NCBI RefSeq assembly: GCF_001647085.1
Contig: NZ_CP015520.1
Location: forward strand, 1,694,219 to 1,758,218
DNA: 64,000 nt
Source: Thermococcus piezophilus
Lineage (GTDB): Archaea > Methanobacteriota_B > Thermococci > Thermococcales > Thermococcaceae
Reading direction: 5' to 3'
The position numbers were made by a program, and so were the translations under genes. This document shows, one piece after another, positions 53,625 to 64,000 of the stretch. The notes below the pieces were generated by a model that worked only from the letters and a program-made list of their open reading frames with translations, was not told the DNA's origin and searched no databases. How positions within the stretch are numbered: position 1 is the first letter of the stretch; every line of letters starts with the position of its first letter.

Positions 53625-53835
53625 TATGGCCCGCCCGTAACTCCCACCCCCATCGATGCCTGACGGCGGACTCGGGCGGGCTAACCCAGGCGGCCTTCGC
53701 TGTGCTCGGCCTGGGTTTCCCACGGTCATTGCGCTCCGTAACGCGGAAGGCTCCCGGGGGGACCTCGCTGAGGCCGAGCTGTAGCCCCCGCATCGCCCCC
53801 CGGTTCATTATCCCCGGGGTCCTCGCGCAGGGGCA
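53625..53835 (-). ncRNA. Candidate structured RNA, GC-rich with long perfect stems
   Basis: The segment is much GC-richer than its surroundings. It has two perfect 9-base stems: GCCCGCCCG (53629-53637) with CGGGCGGGC (53673-53681), and AACCCAGGC (53683-53691) with GCCTGGGTT (53709-53717), plus smaller ones (ACGG/CCGT, CCCCGGGG). A TATA-like CTTATATACC on the minus strand (53857-53866) would start it near 53835. Such GC islands mark stable RNAs in hyperthermophiles. I could not match it to RNase P or SRP RNA. An antisense or sense peptide (open frame 53500-53808 minus) is the other reading. Confidence 0.45.
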
Positions 53836-53872
53836 TTATTGGGATTAAAAAAGAGGTATATAAGGTTACCTT

Positions 53873-54967
53873 TTACTCAACAAGCTTTCTGAGCTGGGCA
53901 TAGAACCGAGAGTCTAGGCTCTCCTTCTCCAAAACGATGATGAGAGTGCCGTTATTGACGATGACGAAGTCCCTGAGTTTGGACAGAAACTTCATGAGGC
54001 TTTCCCAGGAGTTGTAGACTGTGAGGTATTCCAAACAGTCAATTACAATTATTCCATGCTTTCCTGACCGTGAAAACTCCTCCAGATACCTGTAGGAAAT
54101 CTCGGTTATCCTCACTAGGTCTGTTGGGTATATGGTATTCTTAAACTTGCCCTTGAAGGGGATAGTGGTGACAAAGTAGTATATCCATTTGTCCGAAACG
54201 TCCAGTACGTCTCTGATAAAAGCGAGCACTGGTGCAGTGTTTAGTAGTTTCTTGATCTTCTGGTATTCTTGCCAATCTAGAACAAGAACTCCGGGCTTGA
54301 TGTCCGCGGGATTCCCATTTTCTTTCGCTGGGGGTCTGAAGGACTCTGACGATACGAGCCTCAACATCGCAATTACCATGCTAACTATCAGTACGGTTGA
54401 AATGGTGAATCCTATAGGCCGGTACCAGTCGTTGAGTCCAAAGAGCGCAGCAGGTACCAGGTGTAGCCCGAAGAGTATAATGCTCAAGTAAAGGTACTTA
54501 ATAGCGCTTTTGTATATTTCCTCGGTCTCTCTGAGCAAGAGCCCACCAGCGATGACAAATATCCCGCTTATGCCCAAGGTAGCAGCGCTTGTTGCTGTCC
54601 ACATGGGGTCTTGAGTATATATGTTAGCACCAAGCATATACAACATAAAGAGTACCGGCATCGGAACGAGCATCACGAGGGTTCTGTGCTGCACGCATAT
54701 TGATTCCTCTTCAAGAAATTCTATGGCCCCGTAGAATATAAGCGATGAAAACACCGGGAGGGATATCGAACCGAGCAACTGAAGAACCGGATCGCTGAGA
54801 GACGTGAGAAATATGGCAATGAAATCAAAGATCCACGCCATTGAGAACGCGAGAGCAGACCGTCTCTTATTATGGAGGTATATACGGAAGATCAATCCTG
54901 CAGCAATTAAATCTGCTGCCATTACGATGATTGCCTCAACGAAGACAAGCGCTTGGATACTATCCAA
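53873..54967 (-). CDS. Seven-helix membrane protein with C-terminal DUF835 domain
   Basis: 364 aa. Seven membrane helices between residues 5 and 205, then a cytoplasmic DUF835 domain: PGVLVLDWQEYQKIKKLLNT, DVSDKWIYYFVTTIPFKGKF, GIIVIDCLEYLTVYNSWESL, IIVLEKESLDSRFYAQLRKL. DUF835 proteins of Thermococcales are thought to be membrane receptors or regulators, resembling RecA-type ATPase remnants without the P-loop. It starts 6 bases after the acyl-adenylate-like gene ends, so it is in that operon. Confidence 0.8.
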   Translation of the reverse strand: MDSIQALVFVEAIIVMAADLIAAGLIFRIYLHNKRRSALAFSMAWIFDFIAIFLTSLSDPVLQLLGSISLPVFSSLIFYGAIEFLEEESICVQHRTLVMLVPMPVLFMLYMLGANIYTQDPMWTATSAATLGISGIFVIAGGLLLRETEEIYKSAIKYLYLSIILFGLHLVPAALFGLNDWYRPIGFTISTVLIVSMVIAMLRLVSSESFRPPAKENGNPADIKPGVLVLDWQEYQKIKKLLNTAPVLAFIRDVLDVSDKWIYYFVTTIPFKGKFKNTIYPTDLVRITEISYRYLEEFSRSGKHGIIVIDCLEYLTVYNSWESLMKFLSKLRDFVIVNNGTLIIVLEKESLDSRFYAQLRKLVE

Positions 54968-54973
54968 TTCATT

Positions 54974-56029
54974 TCACCCCACCCTTCTTTTAGGGTCTCC
55001 AAATCCATCCCATCTAAACGGTCCATCAGCGGGAGTTCTGATGGCAGTTTCATCCTCAAGCTTAACTATTAAAACCTCCGGCCTAGCAATTATCATCCCT
55101 ACCTGTCCTCTTTCACCGTGTTTCACTATCTTGTATCCGTCTTCCTGCTTCAGAGGGAAGATTATCGTGAATGGATAGTTTGGATAATACCAGAAGCTTC
55201 TTCCTTTCTGGATACCAACTAGATCCCCAAAGGCATAGTAACCGTAGAGGGGTATCAGAGTGGCGTTCTCAAACTTTTCGGAAAGGTGTTGGAAGAACTC
55301 GTAGTTGATCCCAACACCGCTTATTATGGTAGTCTCAATGTTCTCATGGTATGGTTCAAAGAGAGCCATCAAGGGGGGTGCTGATCTTACAGTGTTTATC
55401 GTATCCTTCTCCATCACGCGCTTTGTGTACCTCACGAGGGGATCGAGGATTTTAAGGACGGCCTCAAGGCCCTGCTTCGCGTAGACCTTCTTCAGTCCAT
55501 CTGTCTCCATCCCTATAAAGTACAAAACGCCCCCGTAACTCCATACAAGCTCGCTTATTTCGTCTTGATACCAACCGTAGGGGCCATGGGCCAGTGCCTT
55601 CATCTGGTGTTCTTCATTATAAATCTCCGCCAGGCTGTAGATTTCATCGAGAGATTCCCTAAGGTACATGTGGAGTGCTTTCAGATAATCCCTATCCCAG
55701 TGACCAATTGCCCTTTCTCTCGTGGTTCCAGAAGACTGGTAAAAGCGGATTCTACCTGAATAGTTGTTAGGGATGAACTCCAGCCAATTATGGCGCAGAT
55801 ATTCCTCGTCGACGGCCAGACCTGAGTTGAAGATTCTTTCGAAGACCTCCTCCAAAGTGCCCTGGAAAAGCTCATCTAAATCCAGACGCGCGGCAGAGAT
55901 AACCCTCTTCCAGTATGGAGTATTGGTCATGTGAAACTCAAAAACTTCTCTAAGGTACTCCTTCGTTTCAGTTTTCCCAGCATTCAAAGGATTTACATGG
56001 AGTTTATCCAGCACCCTCTGATAATCCAT
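54974..56029 (-). CDS. Adenylate-forming-enzyme-like protein (divergent PaaK relative)
   Basis: 351 aa. IRFYQSSGTTRERAIGHWDR resembles the ATP-binding loop SSGTTGxP of acyl-adenylating enzymes, with the usual Gly-Lys part altered. LIPLYGYYAFGDLVGIQKG would take the place of the adenine motif. The C-terminal lid domain is missing: the protein ends soon after GPFRWDGFGDPKRR, where such enzymes have the GDLG/R hinge. So it may bind but not complete adenylation. Divergent from a full-length relative at 56151, with a palindrome between. Confidence 0.65.
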   Translation of the reverse strand: MDYQRVLDKLHVNPLNAGKTETKEYLREVFEFHMTNTPYWKRVISAARLDLDELFQGTLEEVFERIFNSGLAVDEEYLRHNWLEFIPNNYSGRIRFYQSSGTTRERAIGHWDRDYLKALHMYLRESLDEIYSLAEIYNEEHQMKALAHGPYGWYQDEISELVWSYGGVLYFIGMETDGLKKVYAKQGLEAVLKILDPLVRYTKRVMEKDTINTVRSAPPLMALFEPYHENIETTIISGVGINYEFFQHLSEKFENATLIPLYGYYAFGDLVGIQKGRSFWYYPNYPFTIIFPLKQEDGYKIVKHGERGQVGMIIARPEVLIVKLEDETAIRTPADGPFRWDGFGDPKRRVG

Positions 56030-56103
56030 GGTAGGTGTTCTAACTGGGGGAGTATAAAAACCTTTCCCAATGGATTCTTCTGCGAATTTGATTGGATAAA
56101 CCC

Positions 56104-56122
56104 TAACAATTAAATATTGTTA
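56104..56122. promoter_or_regulatory. Inverted repeat TAACAAT-TAAAT-ATTGTTA between divergent genes
   Basis: Perfect 7-base arms with a 5-base AT spacer. It overlaps the likely TATA region of the plus-strand gene (start GTG 56151) and lies 75 bases from the minus-strand start, so one dimeric regulator could control both. Confidence 0.55.
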
Positions 56123-56150
56123 ACTCAAACTATTGACTAGGTGAACTCCT

Positions 56151-57434
56151 GTGAGCCTGATTTTAGGGAGGCTTGATAAAAATGGGATTGAAGATTTCAG
56201 GTACACAGTTGAGAAAGCCATAGAGACCACTGAGCTCTGGAAGGAGAAGTTCTCGGAGCTTAACTCAGAGGAAATTAAACTAGAGGACATAGCCTCTCTG
56301 ACCGAGAGGATAAACATAACTCCCCATGATCTCTATAAAATAGACGAAGTGTGGCCCCGCTACATCAAAGAAGGCAGGGTTTTCTACACCGTCATGAGGA
56401 CGAGCGGAACGACCGGCAGGCCAAAGAGGATACCCTACACCAAGGACGACCGCTTTAGGACGGGCAGGCAGATAGAACCATGGGTAAGAGAATACATGGA
56501 TAAAGGCGACAGGATTGCATCATTCTTCCCGCCGCTGCCCTCATCCTCCGGAATGTTCGCTTTCGGCGGCTTTGAAGCCCTCAACGCCAAGGTGGCCTAT
56601 TACCAAGTGCCAATCCAGTACCTCATGGATAGGAACCTCCTTTTAAAGGAGCTCAGGGACATAAAACCAACCGCCCTCTTCTGTCTCACAGCCACAGCAT
56701 ACAACCTCGGACTGATCCTCCCGGAGGACATAAAGAAGGACATTCAGACGATAGTGGTCGGAGGAGAGACACTGACAAAGGAACTCGCCATGGCGACGCT
56801 TGAGCTGTTTGAGAATGCCGTGATAATTGACAACTTCGGCTCGACTGAGGACGCTATAACTAGCTACCGTGTAATAACAAAGAAGAAGATGAGTGAGTTC
56901 CATTTTACCGAATCTATCGTCGTGTTGAAGGATAATGGTGATAACTACAGTGAATACAAGCGCGTGTACATCACCAAGGTGATGAGGGACGGCGAGCTGA
57001 CTGGCCTTCCGCTCTTCAACTACGACATAGGGGACCTTGCAAGGGTCGTCGACGGTAAGGTCAAAAACATAATCCGCATCAAGGACGTTGTGAGCCTCGC
57101 CGGGGCTAAGCTCCACATCGACCAGATTATGGAGATAGTTTACGACCATCCCGACCTCCTCGACTTCGTGATAATTTACCACCCGCTCTCTCCCGAGAAT
57201 CCAAAGCCAAAGGCCATCATTCGGGTCGCCTACAGCGGAAATAAGCCGGCGGGAATAGAGGACGAAGTCAGAGAGCTCATCTACGAGGCGAACAACCCGG
57301 TAAGGTATGAAGTTGAGGAATCAAAGCAGGCTGGGTTGATCATCGAGGCAGTGCCACTGGTGAAACTTAGAGAAGGCCTCCCAAAGAAACCAGGAAAGAC
57401 GAAGAGAATTTACATAGTCGGAAAAGATCTATGA
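56151..57434 (+). CDS. Phenylacetate-CoA ligase-like adenylate-forming enzyme
   Basis: 427 aa from GTG 56151 behind GGTGAACTCCT. ATP loop RTSGTTGRPKRIPYT at about residue 85, adenine motif DNFGSTEDAI, hinge YDIGDLARVV, and a C-terminal lid with GKTKRIYIVG containing the usual catalytic-lysine region. PaaK/coenzyme F390 synthetase-like. It activates a carboxylic acid with ATP; acceptor unknown. Divergent partner of the gene at 54974-56029. Confidence 0.82.
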   Translation: MSLILGRLDKNGIEDFRYTVEKAIETTELWKEKFSELNSEEIKLEDIASLTERINITPHDLYKIDEVWPRYIKEGRVFYTVMRTSGTTGRPKRIPYTKDDRFRTGRQIEPWVREYMDKGDRIASFFPPLPSSSGMFAFGGFEALNAKVAYYQVPIQYLMDRNLLLKELRDIKPTALFCLTATAYNLGLILPEDIKKDIQTIVVGGETLTKELAMATLELFENAVIIDNFGSTEDAITSYRVITKKKMSEFHFTESIVVLKDNGDNYSEYKRVYITKVMRDGELTGLPLFNYDIGDLARVVDGKVKNIIRIKDVVSLAGAKLHIDQIMEIVYDHPDLLDFVIIYHPLSPENPKPKAIIRVAYSGNKPAGIEDEVRELIYEANNPVRYEVEESKQAGLIIEAVPLVKLREGLPKKPGKTKRIYIVGKDL

Positions 57435-57516
57435 TTCTGCCGTTCTTCCCCTTTCAATTTTGTCACAATACCAAAAACTTATTTAAGAATATTCTCAAAC
57501 TTCCAGCGGTGGTAGG

Positions 57517-58767
57517 ATGAGTGGGAAGATTATTCACGACGGCATTCATGGTAGCATGAAGCTTACCGGCTTGATCCTCGATCTCGTCAAGACTCCCGAA
57601 TTTCAGAGGCTTAGGAACATAAGGCAGCTCGGTCTGGCTTACCTCGTCTACCCAGGTGCCAACCACTCCCGCTTTGAGCACTCTCTCGGAGCGTGGAACA
57701 TAGCGAGAAGGCTCTCAATGGAGGTTGGTCTGAGCGAAGATGAGAGCATGCTCCTCCAGGTTGGTGCACTTCTCCACGATATCGGCCACGGCCCCTTCAG
57801 CCACACTTTTGAGAGCATCTACAAGCACTACGTCAAGGAGCACGACCACATGCGCCTCGGGCAGGATATAGTCCTGGGGAGGATAAACATAACTGAAAGC
57901 GAGAACGGCGGCAGTATTCCCGAGAGAATAGAGAGCTACGACTACGACTTCACCCCAAAGGACGTCGCCGACCTCATCCTCGGAAAGCATGAGAAGCGCT
58001 ACCTCGGCCAGATGCTGCACGGGGATGTTGACGTCGACCAGCTTGACTACCTCATAAGGGACGCCCACTACACGGGGGTTGCACACGGCATAATCGACCT
58101 CGAGAGACTTACGAAGGTCCTGAAGGTGCACGAAGGCGAGCTCGTGGTGGACGAGAAGGGAATCGAGGCCGTCGAGGGCATGATGGTCGCCCGTTCGCTG
58201 ATGTATTCGAGTGTCTACTTCCACCACACGGTGAAGATAGCCGAGGGGATGCTTACAAGGGCTCTGGAGTTTGCCCTCGAGGAGGGCCACCTGTGGGACT
58301 TCTGGAAAATGATAGACTGCAGGGTCCTCGTGGAGCTGGAGGACTTGGAGGGATACCCTGCTGAGATAGTCAGGCGCATAAAGTACCGCGAGCTCTACAA
58401 AGCGGCTGTCCTCGCGAGTGCCGATGAGCTGACTGGTGAAGAGAAGAGGGAGCTTCTTACCGCCTACAGGAACGTGAAGAGGAGGCAGGAGATAGAGAGG
58501 GCACTGGCCGATGTGGTGGGAGCAAAGGAAGGGGAAGTCATCCTCGAGTTCAGCATAGCCGACCTGATGCTCAGCGAACCCAGGCTGAAGTCAACGGAGA
58601 TAAACGTGCTCCTCGGAAGCGGAGAAGTTCAGCCGCTGACCAAGGTTACTCCGCTGGCGAATGCACTCAAGAGACGCCAGACCCCCAGGTGGGCCGTACT
58701 CATAGCCTCACCGAAGGAGTACATTGAGAAAGTGAGGGAAGTTTGGAAGAGGGTTATTTTCAGCTGA
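57517..58767 (+). CDS. HD-superfamily phosphohydrolase (dNTPase-like)
   Basis: 416 aa, GTG-less start ATG 57517 behind GGTGGTAGG. Metal-binding H...HD...D motif: NHSRFEHSLGAWNIARRL, GALLHDIGHGPFSHTFE, GDVDVDQLDYLIRDAHYTG. Related to SAMHD1-like and YdhJ proteins, which cut dNTPs or nucleotides. The end overlaps the HTH regulator gene by 8 bases, convergent. TATA-like CTTATTTAAG lies about 40 bases upstream. Confidence 0.88.
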   Translation: MSGKIIHDGIHGSMKLTGLILDLVKTPEFQRLRNIRQLGLAYLVYPGANHSRFEHSLGAWNIARRLSMEVGLSEDESMLLQVGALLHDIGHGPFSHTFESIYKHYVKEHDHMRLGQDIVLGRINITESENGGSIPERIESYDYDFTPKDVADLILGKHEKRYLGQMLHGDVDVDQLDYLIRDAHYTGVAHGIIDLERLTKVLKVHEGELVVDEKGIEAVEGMMVARSLMYSSVYFHHTVKIAEGMLTRALEFALEEGHLWDFWKMIDCRVLVELEDLEGYPAEIVRRIKYRELYKAAVLASADELTGEEKRELLTAYRNVKRRQEIERALADVVGAKEGEVILEFSIADLMLSEPRLKSTEINVLLGSGEVQPLTKVTPLANALKRRQTPRWAVLIASPKEYIEKVREVWKRVIFS

Positions 58768-59719
58768 AGAGCCGCTTCTTTATCTCCTTTTTCAGCTCTT
58801 CAATCATCTCTATGAGCTCATCGGCATCCTTAACTTCCTGGAGGCTGTCCTTGGGAATCAGCGGCACTTCCTTAACTACTTCGGTTTTGGCCTTCTCAAG
58901 GATAAAGATGCCGTCGCTGTTGATTATCCTGCTTACCTCCGCCACTATCTCGGCACGCTTGACCGTCGAGCGGGTCTTCTTCTCGTCTATGCCCGTGAGT
59001 ATCTTGAACTCCTCCTCCTTCGAGACCGCGTTGAAGGGGGCTTTTCTGACCTTGACCACGCCAAGGCCCAGAAACTTGAGGCGCTCGAATACCTCCCTCT
59101 CGAGTGGAGTCTCGGGCGTAACGTCGAGGTTGGCTTCAACCGTTGAGTTAAGTATGTCTATTGGTTCGGCCAGCGGTTCGTCAAACATCTCCTCAAGGCG
59201 GATTGCAACGTCAAGGGAAACCGCCTGCTCCCCTCGCTCATAGTTGAGGAGGCTCTTCCTGGAGACTCCAATGAGCTCGGCCAACTCGTTCGTGCTGTAG
59301 CCGTGCTTCTCGCGAAGGTGCCTCAGGAGCTTCCCGTTTATCCTGACGTAGAAGCCGCCGCGCTCGGCAAAGATGGCTGGAAGCTCGTTCTCGACAAGGA
59401 CATCGTAGAGGGTTTCTGGCCTCAAGGCATAGATGCCAAAGCGCTCGTAAACTACTCCCTCTTCTAGCTCGGCATTCTTGGTCTTCAGCCCAACGATGAG
59501 AGGGGAGGCCTTAAAGAACTTGGAGAGCCTTTTTAGGTCCTCGGCCTGCTCTTCCGTAACGGTGTCTATGTTGGTTGCCACTTTAATGAAGAGCAACAGG
59601 AGTAACCTGCTCGCCACTATGTCGAAGCACGAGCCTTTGAAGTCCATCCTGGCGGTTTTGTAGCCCGTGCCCCTGAGTATCGCCTCGACGGCTCTTATAA
59701 GTCTTTCCCTGTCCATCAT
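58760..59719 (-). CDS. HTH-type transcriptional regulator (Cro/C1 family, archaeal long type)
   Basis: 319 aa. The xre-type HTH is in the middle: LRHLREKHGYSTNELAELIGVSRKSLLNYERGEQAV (about residues 130-165). The N-terminal RecB-like part (ILRGTGYKTARMDFKGSCFDIVASR, KSNRS-type LLLFIKVATNIDTV) resembles a nuclease fold sensor. The family is conserved in Euryarchaeota as a putative regulator; targets unknown. Starts ATG 59719 or 59716; TATA-like TTTAAATA is just upstream. Confidence 0.85.
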   Translation of the reverse strand: MMDRERLIRAVEAILRGTGYKTARMDFKGSCFDIVASRLLLLLFIKVATNIDTVTEEQAEDLKRLSKFFKASPLIVGLKTKNAELEEGVVYERFGIYALRPETLYDVLVENELPAIFAERGGFYVRINGKLLRHLREKHGYSTNELAELIGVSRKSLLNYERGEQAVSLDVAIRLEEMFDEPLAEPIDILNSTVEANLDVTPETPLEREVFERLKFLGLGVVKVRKAPFNAVSKEEEFKILTGIDEKKTRSTVKRAEIVAEVSRIINSDGIFILEKAKTEVVKEVPLIPKDSLQEVKDADELIEMIEELKKEIKKRLFS

Positions 59720-59761
59720 TTTTAAATAGGCAATTGGCCTTAATAAAGTTAAGGTGTTTGC

Positions 59762-60295
59762 ATGAGGCCGATAATCTTCAGAGGAAACTTGGTTTCCCTC
59801 GGAGTCCTCCTGCGGGAGGATCTCAGCCAGGTCTGGATGTGGTACAACGACAGGGACGTAAAGCGCTACCTCTCCTTTCCGGAGGAGATATTCTTCTACG
59901 AGGACGAGCTGGAGTGGTACGAGGCCCTAAGGAGAGAGAAGAAACACGAGAAGGTTTTCGCGATAATCGAGAACTCCTCGCGCTCACTCGTTGGACTCGT
60001 GGGACTTCACAAAATCGACTTCCATAACGGACACGCCGAACTAGGCTACTTCATCGGGAAAGAGTACTGGAACCGCGGCTACGCGAGTGAGGCTGTTTCT
60101 CTGGCGGTTCGCTATGCCCTTGAGTGGCTCAACCTGAGGAAGGTTTATGCCCGTGTCTACGAGAGCAACGGAGCTTCAATAAGAATTCTCGAAAAGAACG
60201 GCTTCAAATTGGCCGGCCGCTGGAGGAAGCATCAGTACGTCCCAGGGAAAGGCTTCGTTGATGTGCTCTGCTACGAGCTCTTCCGCGAGCCTTAG
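59762..60295 (+). CDS. GNAT-family N-acetyltransferase
   Basis: 177 aa. RimJ/RimL-like: [55 protein letters not shown] (acetyl-CoA loop) and [23 protein letters not shown]. Acetylates N-terminal or side-chain amines; target unknown. ATG after GGTGTTTGC. Divergent from the HTH gene, 42 bases. Confidence 0.88.
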   Translation: MRPIIFRGNLVSLGVLLREDLSQVWMWYNDRDVKRYLSFPEEIFFYEDELEWYEALRREKKHEKVFAIIENSSRSLVGLVGLHKIDFHNGHAELGYFIGKEYWNRGYASEAVSLAVRYALEWLNLRKVYARVYESNGASIRILEKNGFKLAGRWRKHQYVPGKGFVDVLCYELFREP

Positions 60296-60326
60296 CTTTT
60301 TAAACCCCTCCCATTTTCTTCCAACC

Positions 60327-61598
60327 ATGAGGCTCCACATCGGCATCGACGACACTGACTCACCAAACGGCATGTGCACTACCTACCTCGGTGCCATCCT
60401 CTACCGCGAGCTGTCCCGGATAGCGGAGCCCATAGACCTTCCCCGCTTGATCAGGCTCAACCCGAACATTCCCTACAAGACCCGCGGCAATGGAGCGGTG
60501 GCGATGACCTTTGAGGTCGATGAGGATCTTATAACCGAGGTTAAAAACACCGTCCACTTCTACGTGGACCGATTAGCTGACTTCGAGCACGAGAACACAA
60601 ATCCAGGAGTGGTATTCGTCGAGGGAGAAATTCCTAAAGAGCTCGTAGAGTTCGCAATGAAGGCCCTCCACGAGCACATCACTATAGAAGAGGCAGAGAA
60701 AGCTGCGAGAAACGCTGGAGTAGAATATTTCAAGTTCAAGGTCGGGAGGGGTATAATCGGCGCGCTCGCGGCGGTTGCTTACCCTCTGGAGAGGTTCAGC
60801 TACGAGCTGTTAGCTTACAGAGAGCCCGACAACTGGGGGACGCCGAGGAGAGTGGACAAGGAGAGTGTCTTTCTGGCCGATAGCTGGAGCTATCCCTTCA
60901 CCTACGACAACGTTGACCCCTACAAGAGGAGCGTCCTCATAACACCCCACGGCAAGGATCCCGTTCTGGTTGGCATCAGGGGAATTGACAGGGGAAAGGT
61001 TCTCCAGACCTTTGAGATGGTTCGCTTTGAGGAGCCCGTGACATTTTACCAGCTCTACAAGACGAACCAGAACACCGATGATCATCTTACATACAAAAAA
61101 ATCGGCGAGCTGAAGCTCTACGACAGCGCGGTGGTTAGAGGAACGGTGGTTAAGCCCTACTGGGAGCGCGGGAGGCACGTATTCTTTGAGCTTGAGGATG
61201 AAACGGGAAGGATTCGCATTGCTGCCTTCGAGCCGACCAAGAAGTTCAGGAACTACGTGAGGAAGCTCCTCCCTGGAGACGAGATAATAGCCGCTGGAGG
61301 CGTTAAAGAGCACGAGGGCGTTCTGACGCTCAACCTTGAGAAGTTCTATCCTGTGAAGCTCGTGCCTAAATTCGAGTACCGGAAGCCCAAGTGCCCGCGG
61401 TGTGGGGTGACGATGAAGAGCAAGGGCAACTATTTGAAGTGCAAGCACTGCGGCTATAAGATGCCGAAGAAGCTCATTCCGGTTGAAGTTCCGCGCGAGC
61501 TGGAGAGGAAAATCTATGAAGTGCCGCCCGACGCGAGGAAGCACCTATCGAGGCCGCTGGTGCTGCCGGGTGGTGAAGAGAGGATTTTGGAGTGTTAA
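60327..61598 (+). CDS. tiaS: tRNA(Ile2) 2-agmatinylcytidine synthetase TiaS
   Basis: 423 aa from ATG 60327; earlier starts would overlap the acetyltransferase gene, and TTTTTAAAC at about 60296 is the probable TATA box. N-terminal [19 protein letters not shown], kinase-like core, an OB fold ([29 protein letters not shown]) and a zinc ribbon ([21 protein letters not shown]). It puts agmatine on C34 of tRNA-Ile(CAU) so it reads AUA. Essential in archaea; full length. Confidence 0.95.
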   Translation: MRLHIGIDDTDSPNGMCTTYLGAILYRELSRIAEPIDLPRLIRLNPNIPYKTRGNGAVAMTFEVDEDLITEVKNTVHFYVDRLADFEHENTNPGVVFVEGEIPKELVEFAMKALHEHITIEEAEKAARNAGVEYFKFKVGRGIIGALAAVAYPLERFSYELLAYREPDNWGTPRRVDKESVFLADSWSYPFTYDNVDPYKRSVLITPHGKDPVLVGIRGIDRGKVLQTFEMVRFEEPVTFYQLYKTNQNTDDHLTYKKIGELKLYDSAVVRGTVVKPYWERGRHVFFELEDETGRIRIAAFEPTKKFRNYVRKLLPGDEIIAAGGVKEHEGVLTLNLEKFYPVKLVPKFEYRKPKCPRCGVTMKSKGNYLKCKHCGYKMPKKLIPVEVPRELERKIYEVPPDARKHLSRPLVLPGGEERILEC

Positions 61599-61634
61599 AA
61601 ACGCTCTAAGCCCCTATTCTTATCTTGATGGAAA

Positions 61635-61907
61635 TCAAAGACTACTGGAACAACAGATATAATTAACGGGCAAGAATAAGCCTTGCACCGAACCTGGAAC
61701 CGAAAGCACCATTCCAGGTTCTAAGACACGGATGGTTTGTCCGAATAGTAGCAAGCGAGTTGGGTCTGAAATTCCCGAAGCGTCAAGGAACAACTTGGCC
61801 ATCACCCCGAAGAACATAAGGACAGCAACCATCATACTCAACCACATGATGTATACCATAAAGTACACTACAAGAAGATTATTCTCAACAACTTTTCTCT
61901 GATGCAC
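61635..61907 (-). CDS. Small single-helix membrane protein
   Basis: 90 aa from GTG 61907 (TTG 61922 also possible). One membrane segment, LLVVYFMVYIMWLSMMVAVLMFFGVMAKL-type, near the N-terminus, then a mixed tail ending CCSSS. A TATA-like AATTTATACTC at about 61940 supports transcription. No family recognised. Confidence 0.45.
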   Translation of the reverse strand: MHQRKVVENNLLVVYFMVYIMWLSMMVAVLMFFGVMAKLFLDASGISDPTRLLLFGQTIRVLEPGMVLSVPGSVQGLFLPVNYICCSSSL

Positions 61908-61985
61908 CCCGTGTCCCCACAATTTAGTTAGGCTTCAGAGAGTATAAATTTTTGGAAAATAACTAAACAAACTCAAATGGAAGCC

Positions 61986-64000
<2,015 letters not shown>

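Overview
The window looks like the chromosome of a hyperthermophilic euryarchaeon of the order Thermococcales, most likely a Thermococcus. Evidence from the sequence: pelota, deoxyhypusine synthase, TiaS, Trm1/Trm5/Trm10 and L35Ae genes; a CGP-CTERM surface protein, a type III signal peptide and a DUF835 receptor, all typical of Thermococcales; GGTGA/GGAGGTG ribosome binding sites, archaeal TATA boxes and dense short-spaced operons. Species cannot be fixed from the window alone.

Layout. 1-16.99 kb is ordinary backbone: a rubrerythrin-VIT1 protein (cut by the window start), Trm1, L35Ae, HAD hydrolase, PepQ, pelota, a PurM-like/PP-loop pair, FeoA-FeoB-FeoC-like iron uptake with a likely metal-repressor operator, an NDP-sugar synthase, the c-di-AMP synthase DacZ, UbiX, an Lrp regulator, a CYTH protein, two secreted proteins and YchF. 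17.04-24.04 kb reads as a 7.0 kb composite transposon: a degenerate IS6-like element on the left, an internally deleted copy on the right, 7-bp direct repeats (GGTAGCG) exactly at the outer ends, and an AT-richer cargo (IS630 relic, AMMECR1 protein, RsmB-type methyltransferase, and an ABC transporter/membrane HExxH protease/cysteine-rich membrane protein cassette). Removing it restores a normal divergent intergenic region between ychF and a now broken metallo-hydrolase gene.

24.1-30.9 kb is a second accessory region: a racemase, a fused Trm10/cupin gene relic, an uncharacterised three-gene operon with an ODP-type metallo-beta-lactamase, a cupin, and a run of small membrane genes around a 17-cysteine secreted protein whose layout recalls halocin C8 precursors; most of this run carries frameshifts. 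31-41.5 kb is backbone: TldD/TldE, Trm5, a broken LigB-like gene, tRNA-Glu, Trm10, ValS and an MFS transporter. 41.5-51.5 kb is a cobamide salvage region (CobD, CbiB, CobZ, CobS, CobY, CbiP/CobQ, CobT, CbiZ) with a UDG-family protein and decayed accessory genes in it. 51.5-64 kb holds MoaB-MoeA, a GC-rich structured candidate RNA, a DUF835 protein, two divergent adenylate-forming-like proteins sharing a palindromic operator, an HD phosphohydrolase, an HTH regulator, an acetyltransferase, TiaS, deoxyhypusine synthase and a GltA/GltD-like flavoprotein cut by the window end.

The window has an unusually high number of single-base frameshifts, several in homopolymers. Some genes (IS elements, the PP-loop gene at 45 kb, the metallo-hydrolase at 24 kb) have many lesions and are real pseudogenes; others could be sequencing errors. 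The strongest candidates for something undescribed are the ABC/HExxH/Cys-rich cassette riding on the composite transposon and the Cys-rich precursor locus at 28.5-30.8 kb.
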